From Notospermus geniculatus (Eukaryota; Nemertea; Pilidiophora; Heteronemertea; Lineidae), in NCBI GenBank assembly GCA_002633025.1, contig NMRB01001361.1, positions 119,629-183,628 on the forward strand: a stretch of 64,000 bases of DNA, given 5' to 3'. The position numbers and the translations under genes were made by a program. A model generated the notes under the pieces. It was not told the origin of the DNA, searched no databases, and saw only the letters and a program-made list of their open reading frames with translations. Below, piece by piece: positions 1-11,247 of this stretch (the stretch's first letter is position 1; each line of letters opens with the position of its first letter).

Positions 1-12
1 AAAAAAAATTAG

Positions 13-345
13 TCAAGGCAAAGAAAATTTACACGCTCCGGGTATCGAACCCGAGACCTTCGGTTTTCTAGGCTGGCGGCTTTGCCACTCGGCCATGGCG
101 ACTATGCACTCTGCGTGGCGCTGATATGCATGTACATGTATGTATTGTTTGGATAATGTCAGGCGGCGCTGGAAATTTCCTGCGTTCAAATTTCGGCAAA
201 AGATGCGCCCCAACCTCCTCAACGTCAATGTAGATAATGTATCAAAAGAAGAAACACTTTTTGCAGCAAAGACTGTAGCAAATACGGGATAAAGTACCGG
301 TACATTACGAACTACATCGCGCATGCATATTAGCCTAAGAAATAG
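13..345 (-). repeat. tRNA-containing interspersed repeat, copy 1
   Basis: This segment is clearly similar, with scattered differences, to 54155-54485 in the same orientation. On the minus strand it consists of about 240 bases of body followed by a tRNA-like module (102-32), then a short tail ending in a T run that could stop RNA polymerase III. SINEs usually carry the tRNA part at their 5' end, so a 3' tRNA module is unusual. It may be a SINE plus a co-duplicated flank, or a larger repeat that captured a tRNA gene. Confidence 0.7.
32..102 (-). pseudogene. tRNA-like sequence (Ser/Leu-type A and B boxes)
   Basis: The minus strand shows an A box with GGCCGAGTGG and a B box with GGTTCGATACC at normal spacing. 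The T arm can form five pairs with a seven-base loop. The putative acceptor ends (GTCGCCA and AGCGTG) do not pair well, so I call it a tRNA-derived module rather than a working tRNA. A diverged copy is at 54243-54174. Confidence 0.6.
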
Positions 346-2599
346 TTCCTCCGCGATGACCAGGTCACGGAATCGCAAGGATAATGACTTCTCAACTCCT
401 GACCAGTAACTGCTTTAAAATCGTGTCTAATCGTGCGCATTACATAAAATAGCTCCCAATAGCTATTGACAACATTGTCCATGTACATATTTACATTTGT
501 TAGTACAGTTTACAAAGGTTTTAAACACCACTTTATACACCGCCCAGACCCCCGTCTGACCTCCCCAAGAAAATGTCTAAAAATAGATTTAGAAATCGCC
601 GAAATTTGCACCTTTCCTGACGTTTGTTCGAACTGCCCAACCAATCAGGTCGACAGCTAATGGTAGACTATCACCAGACGCAATATGACGTTCAAACACC
701 GCAAAATAAGGCCGTAAACGTCAAGTAAAGCTTGATTACGTCATACAAATGCCTTGGAAAACTGGTGTGAAAATAGGGGTCCATATGGCCGCAGCTAGCG
801 CTCCAAGCGGCTCCATAGCGAACCAACAATGGACCCGTTACCAGCACCAGAATCACTCGTGAAGGTGATTCTGTGACAAAAACCGATGTAGCTGCAGAAA
901 ACATGAACTTGAATATTATGCCAGTGCTTGCTGGGAATGCCGAGAAGGCACAAGCAGGAATATTCAATTGACATCAACCAAGAGGAAGTTACAAGTAAGT
1001 AGGGAAGTTTGGCAAGCTTATGGTTTACGTCTACATTTACGATTTAACGACGTCATGACGTCATCACAGAGGAGGTTTCCCGTGTAATTTAAAATGTTGT
1101 CGATGTATCCCATTTTTGGCCGGCCCTCAAAGACATAGGTTCATAATTCTTGTCAAAATATCACTATGACTTTATAACTACGTCATATCTATGTCCGTCA
1201 CTGCTTTTGATGGGCTAAATCCATTCTTTGGTACCACATTTATATACATTTGTAATACATTTATAGGCCCTAAAAGCAACTGTTATGGAGATACACCACC
1301 CCAAAAAGTATTTTGGTGGCCATATTGGATTTATGCCGATTACGTAATTTCCCGTCGTCAGATTTTGGGGGATTTTGGGTGGGATGTTCCTTGACACCCA
1401 TAGAACAAGTTCCAGTCATAAAACAAACTATTGCAATTTGTTTGGGGTCAAACTTATATTTACTGGACTACATGGTAAGCAGTGAGTCACTTGATTTGAA
1501 TTTAATCTAGGTCTAACAAAATGTTGCCTCAACAATTACAGGTTGTTACAATGGCAAACTACCGTATAATAGCCTACTTTTAACCGATAAATGTATTCGT
1601 TGATAGGAAATTTTTCAGGACCAATTAAAGTTGGTTGATTGTTGGCCAACTAATCAATGGCTTTACAAATGAGACGTTCGACCTATAAACAAAACAATAT
1701 TTGGTTCTTGATGTCTGAGCAGCATTAGGAGGCCTATACATCAATGGTCGTTAGCTGAGAGGAGATGTGGTCCGTGTCAGCAAACATCCTCTAAGACGGC
1801 TTTTAGGGGTCTATCCGCAATCCAATATGAAACGCTTGATACCCGGGCTTGATATGAAATGGTGCGCACCCTGTCAATGTGAATCTAGCACTAAGCATCA
1901 TAATACCGCCTTGGTAAAAGAACCTTCGTGCTTCAATGCCCCATGGTTTTCATCCTCCCACAGCAGGGCTTTGTTCTCGTTCCTCTTCGTATATACAATC
2001 GCACACAAAGCCCTGCTGATTGGGTCTCCCAGCCAAGCACGAGGCGGTCAGAAATCCATTGCCCAATCAGAGCTCAGCAATTCTAGGGTGTGAATGCTAA
2101 GTAATTATGACTTATATAAACAATCAAAAATAATAAGAATCTTATTTATATATATGAAGAACCACTGGGAAAATATTCAGCCAATTTTGAGAAGACATAC
2201 ATATAAGTAATTTGTAGATACATGTACAAAACTCCAACGATAAAACAGGGTAAAATCACGAAAGTACCAAAACCACGCCAAAAGAGGGAGTGCAACTGGA
2301 GTATGGAACAGCCGCACCAGATTCACTTGATGTTCTATTTCAGCAGGGGTTTGTGCGAGTGGATGAAGAGGAACGAGGTAAAAACCCCGGCTGTGGGAGG
2401 ATGATGGTTTTTATCTCTCCCTTGATAGTCCCCAACCAATTTCAAAACGGTTTTCACTATCCCAAGTTTTTGGTGCTAAACGCCCACGGCTCTTATTTTC
2501 TCAATGTACGCACATTTTAGAAAACTTCGCTACTTGGAGTTTGTTACACGAGGGATATGATTGTCGTTGTTCATGTTGGTGTATAAACATCACACCGGA
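346..2599. other. No gene or clear element seen
   Basis: Only short, unconvincing open frames occur here. The one local signal is a tandem pair of CRE-like TGACGTCA motifs around 1048-1062. Confidence 0.5.
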
Positions 2600-2980
2600 A
2601 TCAATGGGGAACCCGCACACTAACGTCACAACGTGGCGCTGCGAGCGATGTGACCGAAATCTCTTTTTTCTAACGTTATTTCCATTTATTTCTGGCGTGA
2701 AAATAAACCATTTGTGTTGGTCGCATGGCGGTAAAACTTACATCATCGTGTAGCAGATGAAATTTTCTTTTAAACTCATTCCTTTTTTTCTTAAAATTAA
2801 GCGATCCGATAGCGATAAGGACAACGTCATTTGTGTCATTCTTCCTGTAGAAAAATGTACATGAAATGTTTTCATGACGCAACGTCAACACCTAAAACAA
2901 CGTCAATGACGTCGTTTCGGTACAATCGCTCGCAGCGCCGACCTGTCGGGATAAACCGCAGGGCGGGTTCCTCATTGGAT
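2600..2980. repeat. Inverted-repeat element (MITE-like)
   Basis: The left arm carries AATGGGGAACCCGC and GGCGCTGCGAGCGATG. The right arm carries their imperfect reverse complements, around 2914-2979. The interior is AT-rich and has no coding potential. No target duplication was resolved. Confidence 0.5.
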
Positions 2981-3807
2981 CAAACATTTCTTTTCCGCTC
3001 TGTTTCTGCAATTCCCCGAATCAAACCCAATACAGAAGCCTCCATTGAGACTGTTTTCGTTAAGACGGTAAAATAGTGTCAACTACATGTAGTGCCACAT
3101 GTATACCCCCTCCACCCCCCACCCCCCATGAGGCCTTGTGGAAACCTGCGAATGACCGGCCATACGTTTGTCGGCGGAGTGGATGGAGAGAGAAAATACA
3201 TTTAGGAAGCAATTTAACATTAGGCTACTTATACTATAAACCACTTTGAAATTTTTTGAGAACTGGATGAATTTGAAAACTGCTGCATCAACAATACTGG
3301 TACGCCCTGTGCGTTTGTGGTAGTAAAATCATTTTACATGTACGCAAAGATGAACAGATAGGCCTACATACAATTTTTTTGTGTATGCAATCGCTCTGCT
3401 GCTCAAGAAGGCAGCTGTTTGCTTCATACTTGGAATTAATATAGTTTCGGAAGAGAGTCAAAATGTCCAAACATCCACAAGAAAGCAGCAACTAATACGA
3501 GCTTGTATTTACTTGGAATTAAGTTGCCGCTGATGCAATTTGGTCACTTGAGAAATTGAAATATTATGAAGCGCTCCTCTTCCCATTGGCAGGGAGGCGA
3601 TCACGTGACTACATCGAGCTCCATCAGTAAATGTCAGAGTACTGACGAAGTATGTGGTAGCAAAATTCGTCAGCGAGCTGATGGATTTTTGGTGACAGTG
3701 CGGTTTCATTAGTATCTGCTCATACATGAATGTGTTCCTTGCTCGCGTGTAGATAATCTTAAAGGTTGTTGGAAAGATAAATTATCACTTATACTTTACA
3801 TGTAATG

Positions 3808-4033
3808 GGCCGATTTAATAGACGTTTGCTAAGCTAACCATTGGTTCCACCAAAAATAGATAGGCGTGCGAAAAATGTGCAACTAAATTTTTTACCAAAA
3901 AGCCCCGTTTTCTAAGCTCTGTATAGGGCTTCCAAACAGGGCTTTCTGGTGAAAATTTAGTTGTACACTTTTCGCATGCCTATCTATTTTTGGTCGAACC
4001 AATGGTTAGCTCAGCAAACGCCTAAATCGGTCC
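3808..4033. mobile_element. MITE, long terminal inverted repeats
   Basis: GGCCGATTTA at the left is mirrored by TAAATCGGTCC at the right, and the arms continue inward for about 90 bases through AAAATAGATAGGC and its complement. The loop contains a second small hairpin (AAGCCC/GGGCTT). It lies 85 bases beyond the FoxG stop codon and so probably falls in or near the 3' UTR. Confidence 0.75.
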
Positions 4034-4117
4034 AGTGTGGCTTATTGAGGAGTGCATGCGTTCAATGACATCATTGATTGCTTTAACTTACGTTTTTTCT
4101 GAATGTTGAACACGGTA

Positions 4118-5161
4118 CTAACTCTTTGGCGGGAAGATAGGTACAGAGAGACCATCCGGGTGACTAAAACGTCTGTCCAGGTTAGGACGCAGGGAAAGGT
4201 CCATAACCATATCTGAAGTCATCCCACCTAATGTACCATACACATCCTGACTGTTTGAACCCATGTGTGGTAGTCGCTGTTGGGAGTATTCTGTTCGAAT
4301 CGCAGATGGAGAGACGGGATCAGATCTGTGAAATCCCGCGGTCACGTTGGTTTCGTTTTGCATGATATTATCGAGACCAAAATTCCTCCTAGCAACGGGC
4401 CGGACCATGGAGCTGTAGTCATGGCAACCAGACCGCGTTGAGTACGGGTAGCCATAGTAACTGACAACAGATGGTGCGAGTTGTAAAAAGTATGTTTGCG
4501 GCAGTCCCCATGGTTGCGTCCTGTCGGTTGCGTAGGGGTGTCCAGAGTAAAAGCCAGGCCGGGTTAACCCGGTTAATCTGTTTCTAGCCGAAGACCGGCG
4601 TTTTAGTTTCCCCATCGAACCACTTATGAATACATCGTCACTTGAAGGATCCAACATCCAGTAGTTGCCCTTTCCAGGGTCGTCATAATGTCTCGGCACT
4701 TTCACAAAACACTTATTCAAACTGAGATTGTGACGGATGGAATTCTGCCATCCCTGCTTGTTCTCGCGATAATATGGAAAGTTCTGCATGATAAATTCGT
4801 AAATCCCATTCAGAGTGAGTCGCTTTTCTGGGCTGGACCGAATAGCCATCATGATCAGAGCGTTGTAACTGAAAGGAGGTTTCTCACTTCGAGCTGGAGG
4901 CTTTTTCTCCGCGTCGTTCCCTTGTGTCGTCTCCTCGGCGAGGTTATTCGTACTTTGTGGTCCCTGGTTATCTTTTGAAGATCCTTCGATGGTATTTGAT
5001 GGAACATTTTCCTCGAAGTCGGAAATATTGTCAATATCAAGTTGCACGTGATTATCAGCCACGGGATCATTCGAGGTGTTAGAAACCGGTATCACTTGAC
5101 TTTTATCCCGGCTAGTATCCTCCAGAATCCTATCAATCATGAAACTGGAACGTTGTTCCAT
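4118..5161 (-). CDS. foxg: Forkhead transcription factor FoxG (brain factor 1 type)
   Basis: The reading frame is intact, 347 codons, without introns. The forkhead domain covers about residues 93-186 and has the FoxG-specific order [46 protein letters not shown] and DPSSDDVF. Recognition-helix residues N140 and H144 are present. Residues 7-13 read FMIDRIL, an exact match to the Eh1 pattern (F-x-I-x-x-I-L) that recruits Groucho/TLE corepressors. This supports a repressor role, as known for FoxG in forebrain and anterior ectoderm. The frame stays open upstream of residue 1, but only through a TTG codon. The ATG at 5161 has G at -3 and +4 and places Eh1 at the N-terminus, so I chose it. The C-terminal half (Tyr/Pro/Ser-rich, ending near MDLSLRP) is poorly conserved outside close relatives. 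The family call is firm; species-level orthology is inferred. Confidence 0.95.
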   Translation of the reverse strand: MEQRSSFMIDRILEDTSRDKSQVIPVSNTSNDPVADNHVQLDIDNISDFEENVPSNTIEGSSKDNQGPQSTNNLAEETTQGNDAEKKPPARSEKPPFSYNALIMMAIRSSPEKRLTLNGIYEFIMQNFPYYRENKQGWQNSIRHNLSLNKCFVKVPRHYDDPGKGNYWMLDPSSDDVFISGSMGKLKRRSSARNRLTGLTRPGFYSGHPYATDRTQPWGLPQTYFLQLAPSVVSYYGYPYSTRSGCHDYSSMVRPVARRNFGLDNIMQNETNVTAGFHRSDPVSPSAIRTEYSQQRLPHMGSNSQDVYGTLGGMTSDMVMDLSLRPNLDRRFSHPDGLSVPIFPPKS

Positions 5162-5230
5162 GTCGAAAAACGCATACAATCCTTCAATTCTGTCGTCTGC
5201 GAATTCCGCCGTGGGATATGTGGAAAGCAA

Positions 5231-5360
5231 AATGACTCCGCAGTAAATATTACCACGAATAAATGACTGACATGCATTTTATCGCACTCATCAGCTTTGA
5301 TTTGTTAATGAATTATTTATTAAACGTCCACGTCATACATGACATATATAACAGCATGTA
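5231..5360 (-). promoter_or_regulatory. Possible FoxG promoter region
   Basis: On the minus strand a TATATAT stretch (5350-5344) lies about 185 bases upstream of the FoxG ATG, next to AT-rich sequence with TTAATAAAT-like words. No initiator or transcript evidence is available, so this is only a positional suggestion. Confidence 0.2.
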
Positions 5361-5752
5361 AACAATAGTTAATGTGCATCATGAAGACAATGCACAACAG
5401 GGAAATGGCCGATTTGGCCCCTCCTACGGCAGCATCGCTCCCCCGCGCAAGGCTGGAGGTTAGGTCACAACATACATGTCAGAGGCAAAGGTCATAATAA
5501 CGATTTATAGACTACATTTTTTAATTGTTGTGCTGTAATTAAGTTGTCTGGGAGAAAATTGAGCAAGTCAAATACATAGGTCGTTCTGAAACATCCATTC
5601 TGCTTTACAACCATCACAATCATCAATCTGTTGGAGTACAATACTTAAGTATAAAATATGTGTACTACATGGCACAGACACACTGACAGATACTTCGTTT
5701 TAAAGGTTTCATGTGTATCAACTATAAAGCGTGTATTCCGTGTTGAGGCTCC

Positions 5753-5837
5753 TGCAGAGGTATACCGTATACGGTCGCAAACCCTTTGTGAACACTTTGA
5801 CAACCGGCCCGATCGTATACCGTACACCTCTATGTAA
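5753..5837. repeat. Short hairpin repeat, GAGGTATACCGTATAC family
   Basis: GCAGAGGTATACCGTATACG is mirrored by CGTATACCGTACACCTCTATG. Related hairpins occur at 37735-37852, 57074-57145 (partial) and 62755-62876. All share an outer AGGTATAC/GTATAC motif and an inner CAAAGGC or CAAACCC word. Confidence 0.6.
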
Positions 5838-6085
5838 TCGCAGCCTTAGAAAACTGTCGCACAAGCGACACCTTAACCCGTCCTGAGAACATCAGGGGTT
5901 CTTAGCGCTCGTTCTCTTCGTCAGCGCGCCAAGGGAGCGAGCACTAACCCTTACATCTCGCCTTTCGGAGAGTATGTGCTAGGCCTATGTCTCCAAATAT
6001 TTTCAGCCTACATATGTGATTGGCATAGGATGCACAGGAAGTGAGGGAGTTTCAAACTTTTTGCACAAACGTGTCACACACATAG

Positions 6086-6205
6086 GGTGATATGAATAAA
6101 GACTAGCAAATGCTTTGACTTCAGATTTGTACAGTATCGCCTAATGCATTTGTGTTGCAAAATTCAAGTAAAAGCATTCACTAGTCTTTATTCATATGAC
6201 CCAAT
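6086..6205. mobile_element. Small MITE with ATATGAATAAAGACTAG ends
   Basis: GGGTGATATGAATAAAGACTAG at the left is mirrored by CTAGTCTTTATTCATATGACCC at the right, each followed inward by AGCA and TGCTT words. The end sequence resembles the TGGGCC-TATGCAT ends of the larger word-repeat elements at 9481 and 23079, so it may be a short relative. Confidence 0.65.
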
Positions 6206-8090
6206 GCCTGCAAAGGTTTCAGTACCACGCTGTGCATTAACTGATTGGTCAATGCCTTCTTTGATTTACAATGTAGATGAAAAATAAACAACGTACATGT
6301 ATAATGAATTTCGATATGCCCGGTAACTTGAAAAGTCGTCATATGTTACGTATCCAGAAGTGTCGGATCTCTACTCTGACAGTAAATTCAATCGGGTTCG
6401 AACCTCTCACTGGTGCTCGCTGTACACGATCAATATCATTTTCATCAAACTTTTTCATCTATCATTTTGGTCAAATTTTTATGTAGAGTCCCGCCGTACA
6501 CTGTCAATCATCCAATCTTTCACAAAATGGCATTACAAAACCGGTCCAATTGCATAACCACCATTCAAATGACATTCGTTATCAGGAAACTCTAATTCAG
6601 CAGGGTTAATTGTTCAATAAATATCCACGCCCGCGGTACACGGTCATATTTTATCAATTCGTCATTCAAAAATAGGACGGGCTCTACTCCATCAATCTGT
6701 GATTGACGAAAAATATTTCATCCAATTTCCCGCCGTACACGATCAATCTTTTTGGTCAATTTTTTTTCATCCAACTTTGAGGGATCGTGTACAACTACGC
6801 CAGCATTCAGGGAAAACGACGTTAGTTATTCTGAGTGCTCCGTCAAAACAAATCTTTACATGTAGATTTATTCAAATTTTACAGATTTCTCCCTCACACA
6901 AACATAATTGTAAAAAGATCTAAAATACTAAATCATTTTATCTAGTACGAAAATGGGCCAAATATAGCACTCATTAGACAATTAATCGAACCGTGGCCAC
7001 TTCATAGGCCCTAGGAATTCTTGCCGGCGCTAGCATTGGTTGTTGCCCGAGACACGTCAGTTTGCGCCACCGTCAGCGGCTAGTGGAACCAGACGATGTT
7101 CTCCCACATACATGTACACTGTAGATGAGTTCAAACTTCGTAATTAGGTCATTGTCATGGATAATTCGCGCCTGCGCAGTTTGCCGTTTTGACTGTCAAC
7201 ACGAAAGCCGGTGTGTTTTCATTGGTTTCAACGAAGGAATCCGGCAATCGGCTGCATTTTTTGGCGATTTTCTTCGATATTTCTACAGGACAGTCCTTTT
7301 AAAATTACTCTGTGAAAGGGTCTGGTACTAGTTGAGGAAAGGAAAATTCACCGGTTTCCCCGCTATCTCACCAAAACGTGCGAGAGGTCGAGCGAAGAAT
7401 GGGGTGAATTCGCGATCTACGGCCATGTGCATCGCCATTTTTGTCCATTCGGAGACCCAACTGGGCGTCCGAGATTTTCTGTATATCGCACCCGATTTTC
7501 ATGTTGGTAACGATTAAAGGCGCCGCTCCACGTGACAGCTTTTTATCGGAAGTTTGCGACCCACCGGCAATGCTTCGTTGAAAGCCATTAAAAAATTGAC
7601 TTCCGTCTTGGACAGGTCAAAACGGCTACTGGGCATGTGCGCGTTTCCAAGAAATCGCCATGACGATGACCTAGTTTGAACTGATCTATACGTCATGACG
7701 TTGTGTTGGGATGTCCAAGCGTCACGACCAATCTGTACAATTAATATTAAGTTTATTTCTATCTATTCCATAAACATCAAAACTAACTACATGTATTGTA
7801 TTACTTATGGGCGGTTATATCAGCAGATTAAACGGTGCAAAATTCAGATGATCTCTAGGCGTTGCGATGTAATCTTGAGTCGTTGCCGAGAAAGATTTTG
7901 GACAGCGATGATCTGGATTCGCAACTGATACAGACGTTAAAAGCTTACTACAGTTTGTAATGATCTGTTTTCGCTTGTGAAGATCTTGAATTACATGTAA
8001 GTTTAAGATTAAGCTGAGCACCACCTTAAGTCTTTCTCAGCTTCGACTCAAGGTCACACTACAGCGACGAGAGGTCATGACCAACGTCTT
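6206..8090. other. No gene seen; degenerate CGTACAC-ATCAAT motif repeats
   Basis: From 6420 to 6790 a short motif (CGTACAC followed by GATCAAT or GTCAAT) recurs about five times with irregular spacing. The rest shows only short non-coding frames. Confidence 0.4.
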
Positions 8091-8104
8091 TATTTGCGGA
8101 TATC

Positions 8105-8240
8105 ACCGCCCATTAGCTCGGCTTCAGGCGTGACTGTCCTGACTCGTATCGCCACCTGCTCACAAAATGACGAACTACATATTGTAATGATGAACCACAT
8201 GCTATAAGTTTTATGTTCGTGGAAATGGTTCGCTATCCGT
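8105..8240 (+). repeat. Direct repeat, unit 1
   Basis: TCGTATCGCCACCTGCTCAC and the following bases recur in the same orientation at 8745-8860 with moderate divergence (ACGACGAACTA, TGATGAACCA, ATGCTA, GGTTCGC in both). It is probably two copies of a dispersed element. Confidence 0.5.
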
Positions 8241-8744
8241 CAAAATGAATCGACCAGTGGTGAACTTCTAGGCCTATATCAGAATTCCATCCAATTATTG
8301 ATCGGATTTTATTGTATGTATGTATGTATCATTTGGAAGCTAGATAATGAACCAGATATGGATAGCGTACGTGGGCTTTGGTACAAATCATCGTCCGATA
8401 GGCCTACTTGCATAACACTGTTGCTTTTACTACGCATCGGGAATTATTCCAACACTCGACGGACGAAAATTCTGATTGGTCAACAGAATAAGGATTGATT
8501 CATATATGTATTTCTCCGTTTTGCGCTTTGCCTTTGTGCCTTCCCTATGTTTATGTGTGGTACCAATAATAAAATTACTTTTTCAACCTCGCACTCAAAT
8601 AGGAAACCGACAAGCGCAAAACGCAAAGTATGAATTGGCCTTTATTCGAACACACAATAAGTGAATATCGTTCGGTGCAAAACAAATCCATAAACTGTGA
8701 TAAAAAATGATGCAACATACATGTACCTATAAAATCACCCTTTC

Positions 8745-8900
8745 ACCCATTACTCGGGTTCATGCGTGTCTGTCCCGACTCGTATCGCCACCTACTCACA
8801 AAACGACGAACTAATGATGAACCAGATGCTAGGTTCTACGTTCAGGGACGACGGTTCGCTAACTTCGTGTTTCGTCAGATTTGCGAAACCTCGCTAATAT
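8745..8900 (+). repeat. Direct repeat, unit 2, ending in GAAACCTCGCTAAT
   Basis: This is the partner of 8105-8240. Its last 40 bases are the reverse complement of 63737-63776 and end with the same GAGGTTTCGCAA word that bounds the hairpins at 37207-37330 and 60538-60663. This suggests a shared terminal sequence. Confidence 0.45.
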
Positions 8901-9480
8901 TCCGTCAGTTCGAAGAACCCAAATCATATCATAACTGCTAGAACAGAGGAGTCCGCGTCCGTCTCGCGAGAGATTCCGGGAAATTTTTACGCTGCGTATA
9001 CTCTGAAATCAGGAAAACTTAAACTCTTTTATCTTAGTATCTGTCACAACAGGAAACAGGCCGGTAAACCGTCAGTCAATTGCGCCTGAGATAACCAGCC
9101 TATTTGAGATCAAGATTTCATCTGACTGGATCAGGACATTGTCACACATTTTAAAGAAACTAAATGATAAATGATAAACTGATGTCACCTTTGACGCATT
9201 CTTTCCTGTTTTTCTTGTGTTTACATTCTAAAAGATATTTTGGGCATTGTTCCGAGCAAGCGGACGTGACTTGGAACTATGCCTGTTATGTCAGTATTGT
9301 TGCTTCGAATACGATAATTCATATTTCTTATATTAGCAACAAAAAAGGTATTTCATATTCGAATACTCTACGTTTTGTCGAATTGTCAGGTGATTTTTAG
9401 TAAGTGTCCACAGGGTGTCGTAAAACCCGTCAACCTGGCCCTCATGCCACGATAATATGGCCCCGTTACATCTTTCACAA

Positions 9481-9826
9481 TGGGCCGTATGCATAAAAAT
9501 GAAGCATTTACTTCTAGCAAAAGCCAAAAGTAAAACCAGTTGCTTGAAGCCGAAAGTAAAAGTAAAAGCAATTACTTGGTTTCATATGCATAATCTTTTA
9601 CTTCTACTTCAAAGCAAATACGTACTTATACTTGACAAGCATTTGCTTGTTTACCAAAGGTTCTACAGTTGGAGCAATTGCTCAGTATTATGCCTATGAT
9701 GCTAGAAAGGAACAAGTAAATAGTAACTGCTTTTTCTAATAGCACTTTGGGTTTTATGCATACGGATGGAAGTAATTGCTTCAATTTTCAAGTAAAAAGC
9801 ATTTGCTTGTTTTTATGCATATGGAC
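9481..9826 (+). mobile_element. Word-repeat MITE (family A), complete copy
   Basis: The ends are TGGGCCGTATGCATAAAAA and TTTTTATGCATATGGACCA. The interior is almost entirely built from AAGCAA, TTGCTT, AAAGTAAAAGC and TTTACTT words, so it can fold on itself in many registers. Other copies are at 16090-17430 (interrupted by an LTR) and 23079-25790 (interrupted by nested elements). There is no coding potential. Confidence 0.75.
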
Positions 9827-10224
9827 CAATGGCACGGTTCACCCAAGACAACGTTTAGCGAGGATTCCTTCCATTAAAGGGCCACTGTATTCCTGCCCTA
9901 CCCTGCGCTAAACATACCCGCGTTAAGGGCGACCTCTATTGAAAATGTTGTTTAACTACCACTTATCAACCTCGCCCCATGTAGAGTAACTCTGAAGCAA
10001 TCACCGCCGGTGGCACCTGCTCTGTTCACAAAAAGTGGCAATACCGTGGACTCGAACAACAGCTACATGTTGTCGTAGGCTAACCGGGCCGTTGCGAAAG
10101 TTCACTAATTTTAAAGTTGAGAGCTATGTTCATGAGTAATGTTCTCTTGTACATGTAGGTGGACCTGTTTGCAGAAAATGCAGAATTTATCGTGAGGCCA
10201 CACTTTTAGTGATAGACGATTACC

Positions 10225-10530
10225 TACTCTCTAAATGTTGAAGAGTGAAATTCACTCATTTGGAGTGAGGCAGGGACCACTCCATGAAGTCACTCCATTA
10301 GAGTGAAAGGCTCCACTGTTGTATTGGCATTAGATGGAACAAAAATACTTCCAGACCTATTTTCTCTCTCAGAATCCAAAAAATATTTTTGCATTTTGAG
10401 ACAGACAGTGTTTTGTTGCTTCTAATGCCAATATATACAGTGGCGACTTTTACTCTAATGGAGTGACTTCATGGAGTGGTCCCTGCCTCACTCCAAATGA
10501 GTGAATTTCACTCTTCAACATTTAGAGAGT
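10225..10530. mobile_element. MITE, 305 bp near-perfect hairpin
   Basis: TCTCTAAATGTTGAAGAGTG at the left is mirrored by CACTCTTCAACATTTAGAGA at the right. The arms run about 95 bases, and the loop itself pairs (TTGGCATTAGA with TCTAATGCCAA). TAC flanks both sides. The arms repeat CACTCCA/TGGAGTG words. Confidence 0.8.
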
Positions 10531-11118
10531 ACGACAAATTGACTACTAACATTTTGTGTCGTGGTACATTAATGTATGCTGTCTAAAACTCTCTAGAAGT
10601 ATACTCAATTATTGAACTTATCGTCGGTCAAAACACTTTTTACCTTTTTTCACACGAGGTTAGTACAGGAACTTCACAAGTTGTGGCGACTGTAGGTGTA
10701 GGCTTGAGTGAGTTTTGAATCCGACAGGTAAACTTTTCTGACCTTCTAACGTTTTCATGTCAGTTTGGCGTAAAAATTAACGCCTCTTTTAAGTTGTGAC
10801 GTATTTCTGCTGGCTTAATACTTACAGCTCTTCGCCACCAAGACCTTCACCTCTGATGTCTGTGAACAGGTTAACGTACCTTTAACGTTTATCAGACCTT
10901 CTCGAAATTCAGTATAAAGGTTATTTCATGACCTCATCGTCGACATATCGTGACGGAAGATATATGACTGTAATTCTGTAGAGGACCAGATATTCACCGA
11001 TTCGCAGAGATCAGAATATGATATCACGTCTGCCGCAATAACAGATTTTCGCTTGAATTTTCAGTGACACGTAAGACATTTTTGTTGAGGGAAAGATCTG
11101 GTGGATAAACCGTTCACA

Positions 11119-11247
11119 ATGACGACGCCAAAAGTTGCTCTTTTTTGCTGCGTGCTTGGAGCCGCCTGTTTGGCTGCTAATGGTTTGTTCCCTGAAGTTC
11201 GAAAATGGAGAGAACGTGAAAGGAGGGCATGGTGCATCGCAAAGTGG
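11119..11247 (+). CDS. Exon 1 of a predicted secreted protein
   Basis: The ATG at 11119 (A at -3) opens 43 codons: MTTPKVALFCCVLGAACLAA, a clear signal peptide with a hydrophobic core of about 14 residues and a small-residue cleavage site, then a basic stretch (VRKWRERERRAWCIAKW). The exon stops at a strong donor, GG followed by GTGAGT, in phase 0. A compatible exon lies at 19305-19423. I do not recognise the family. The C-x3 spacing and following cysteines faintly recall cysteine-rich extracellular proteins such as the anosmin N-terminus, but this is only a hint. Later exons are not identified. Confidence 0.6.

Noticed and set aside
32-102. Functional tRNA-Ser or tRNA-Leu gene
   Set aside because: A and B boxes are good but the acceptor stem does not pair, and the module sits in a dispersed repeat.
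9331-9699. Several overlapping frames in 9.3-9.7 kb
   Set aside because: They lie in the word-repeat MITE, and low-complexity words keep frames open by chance.
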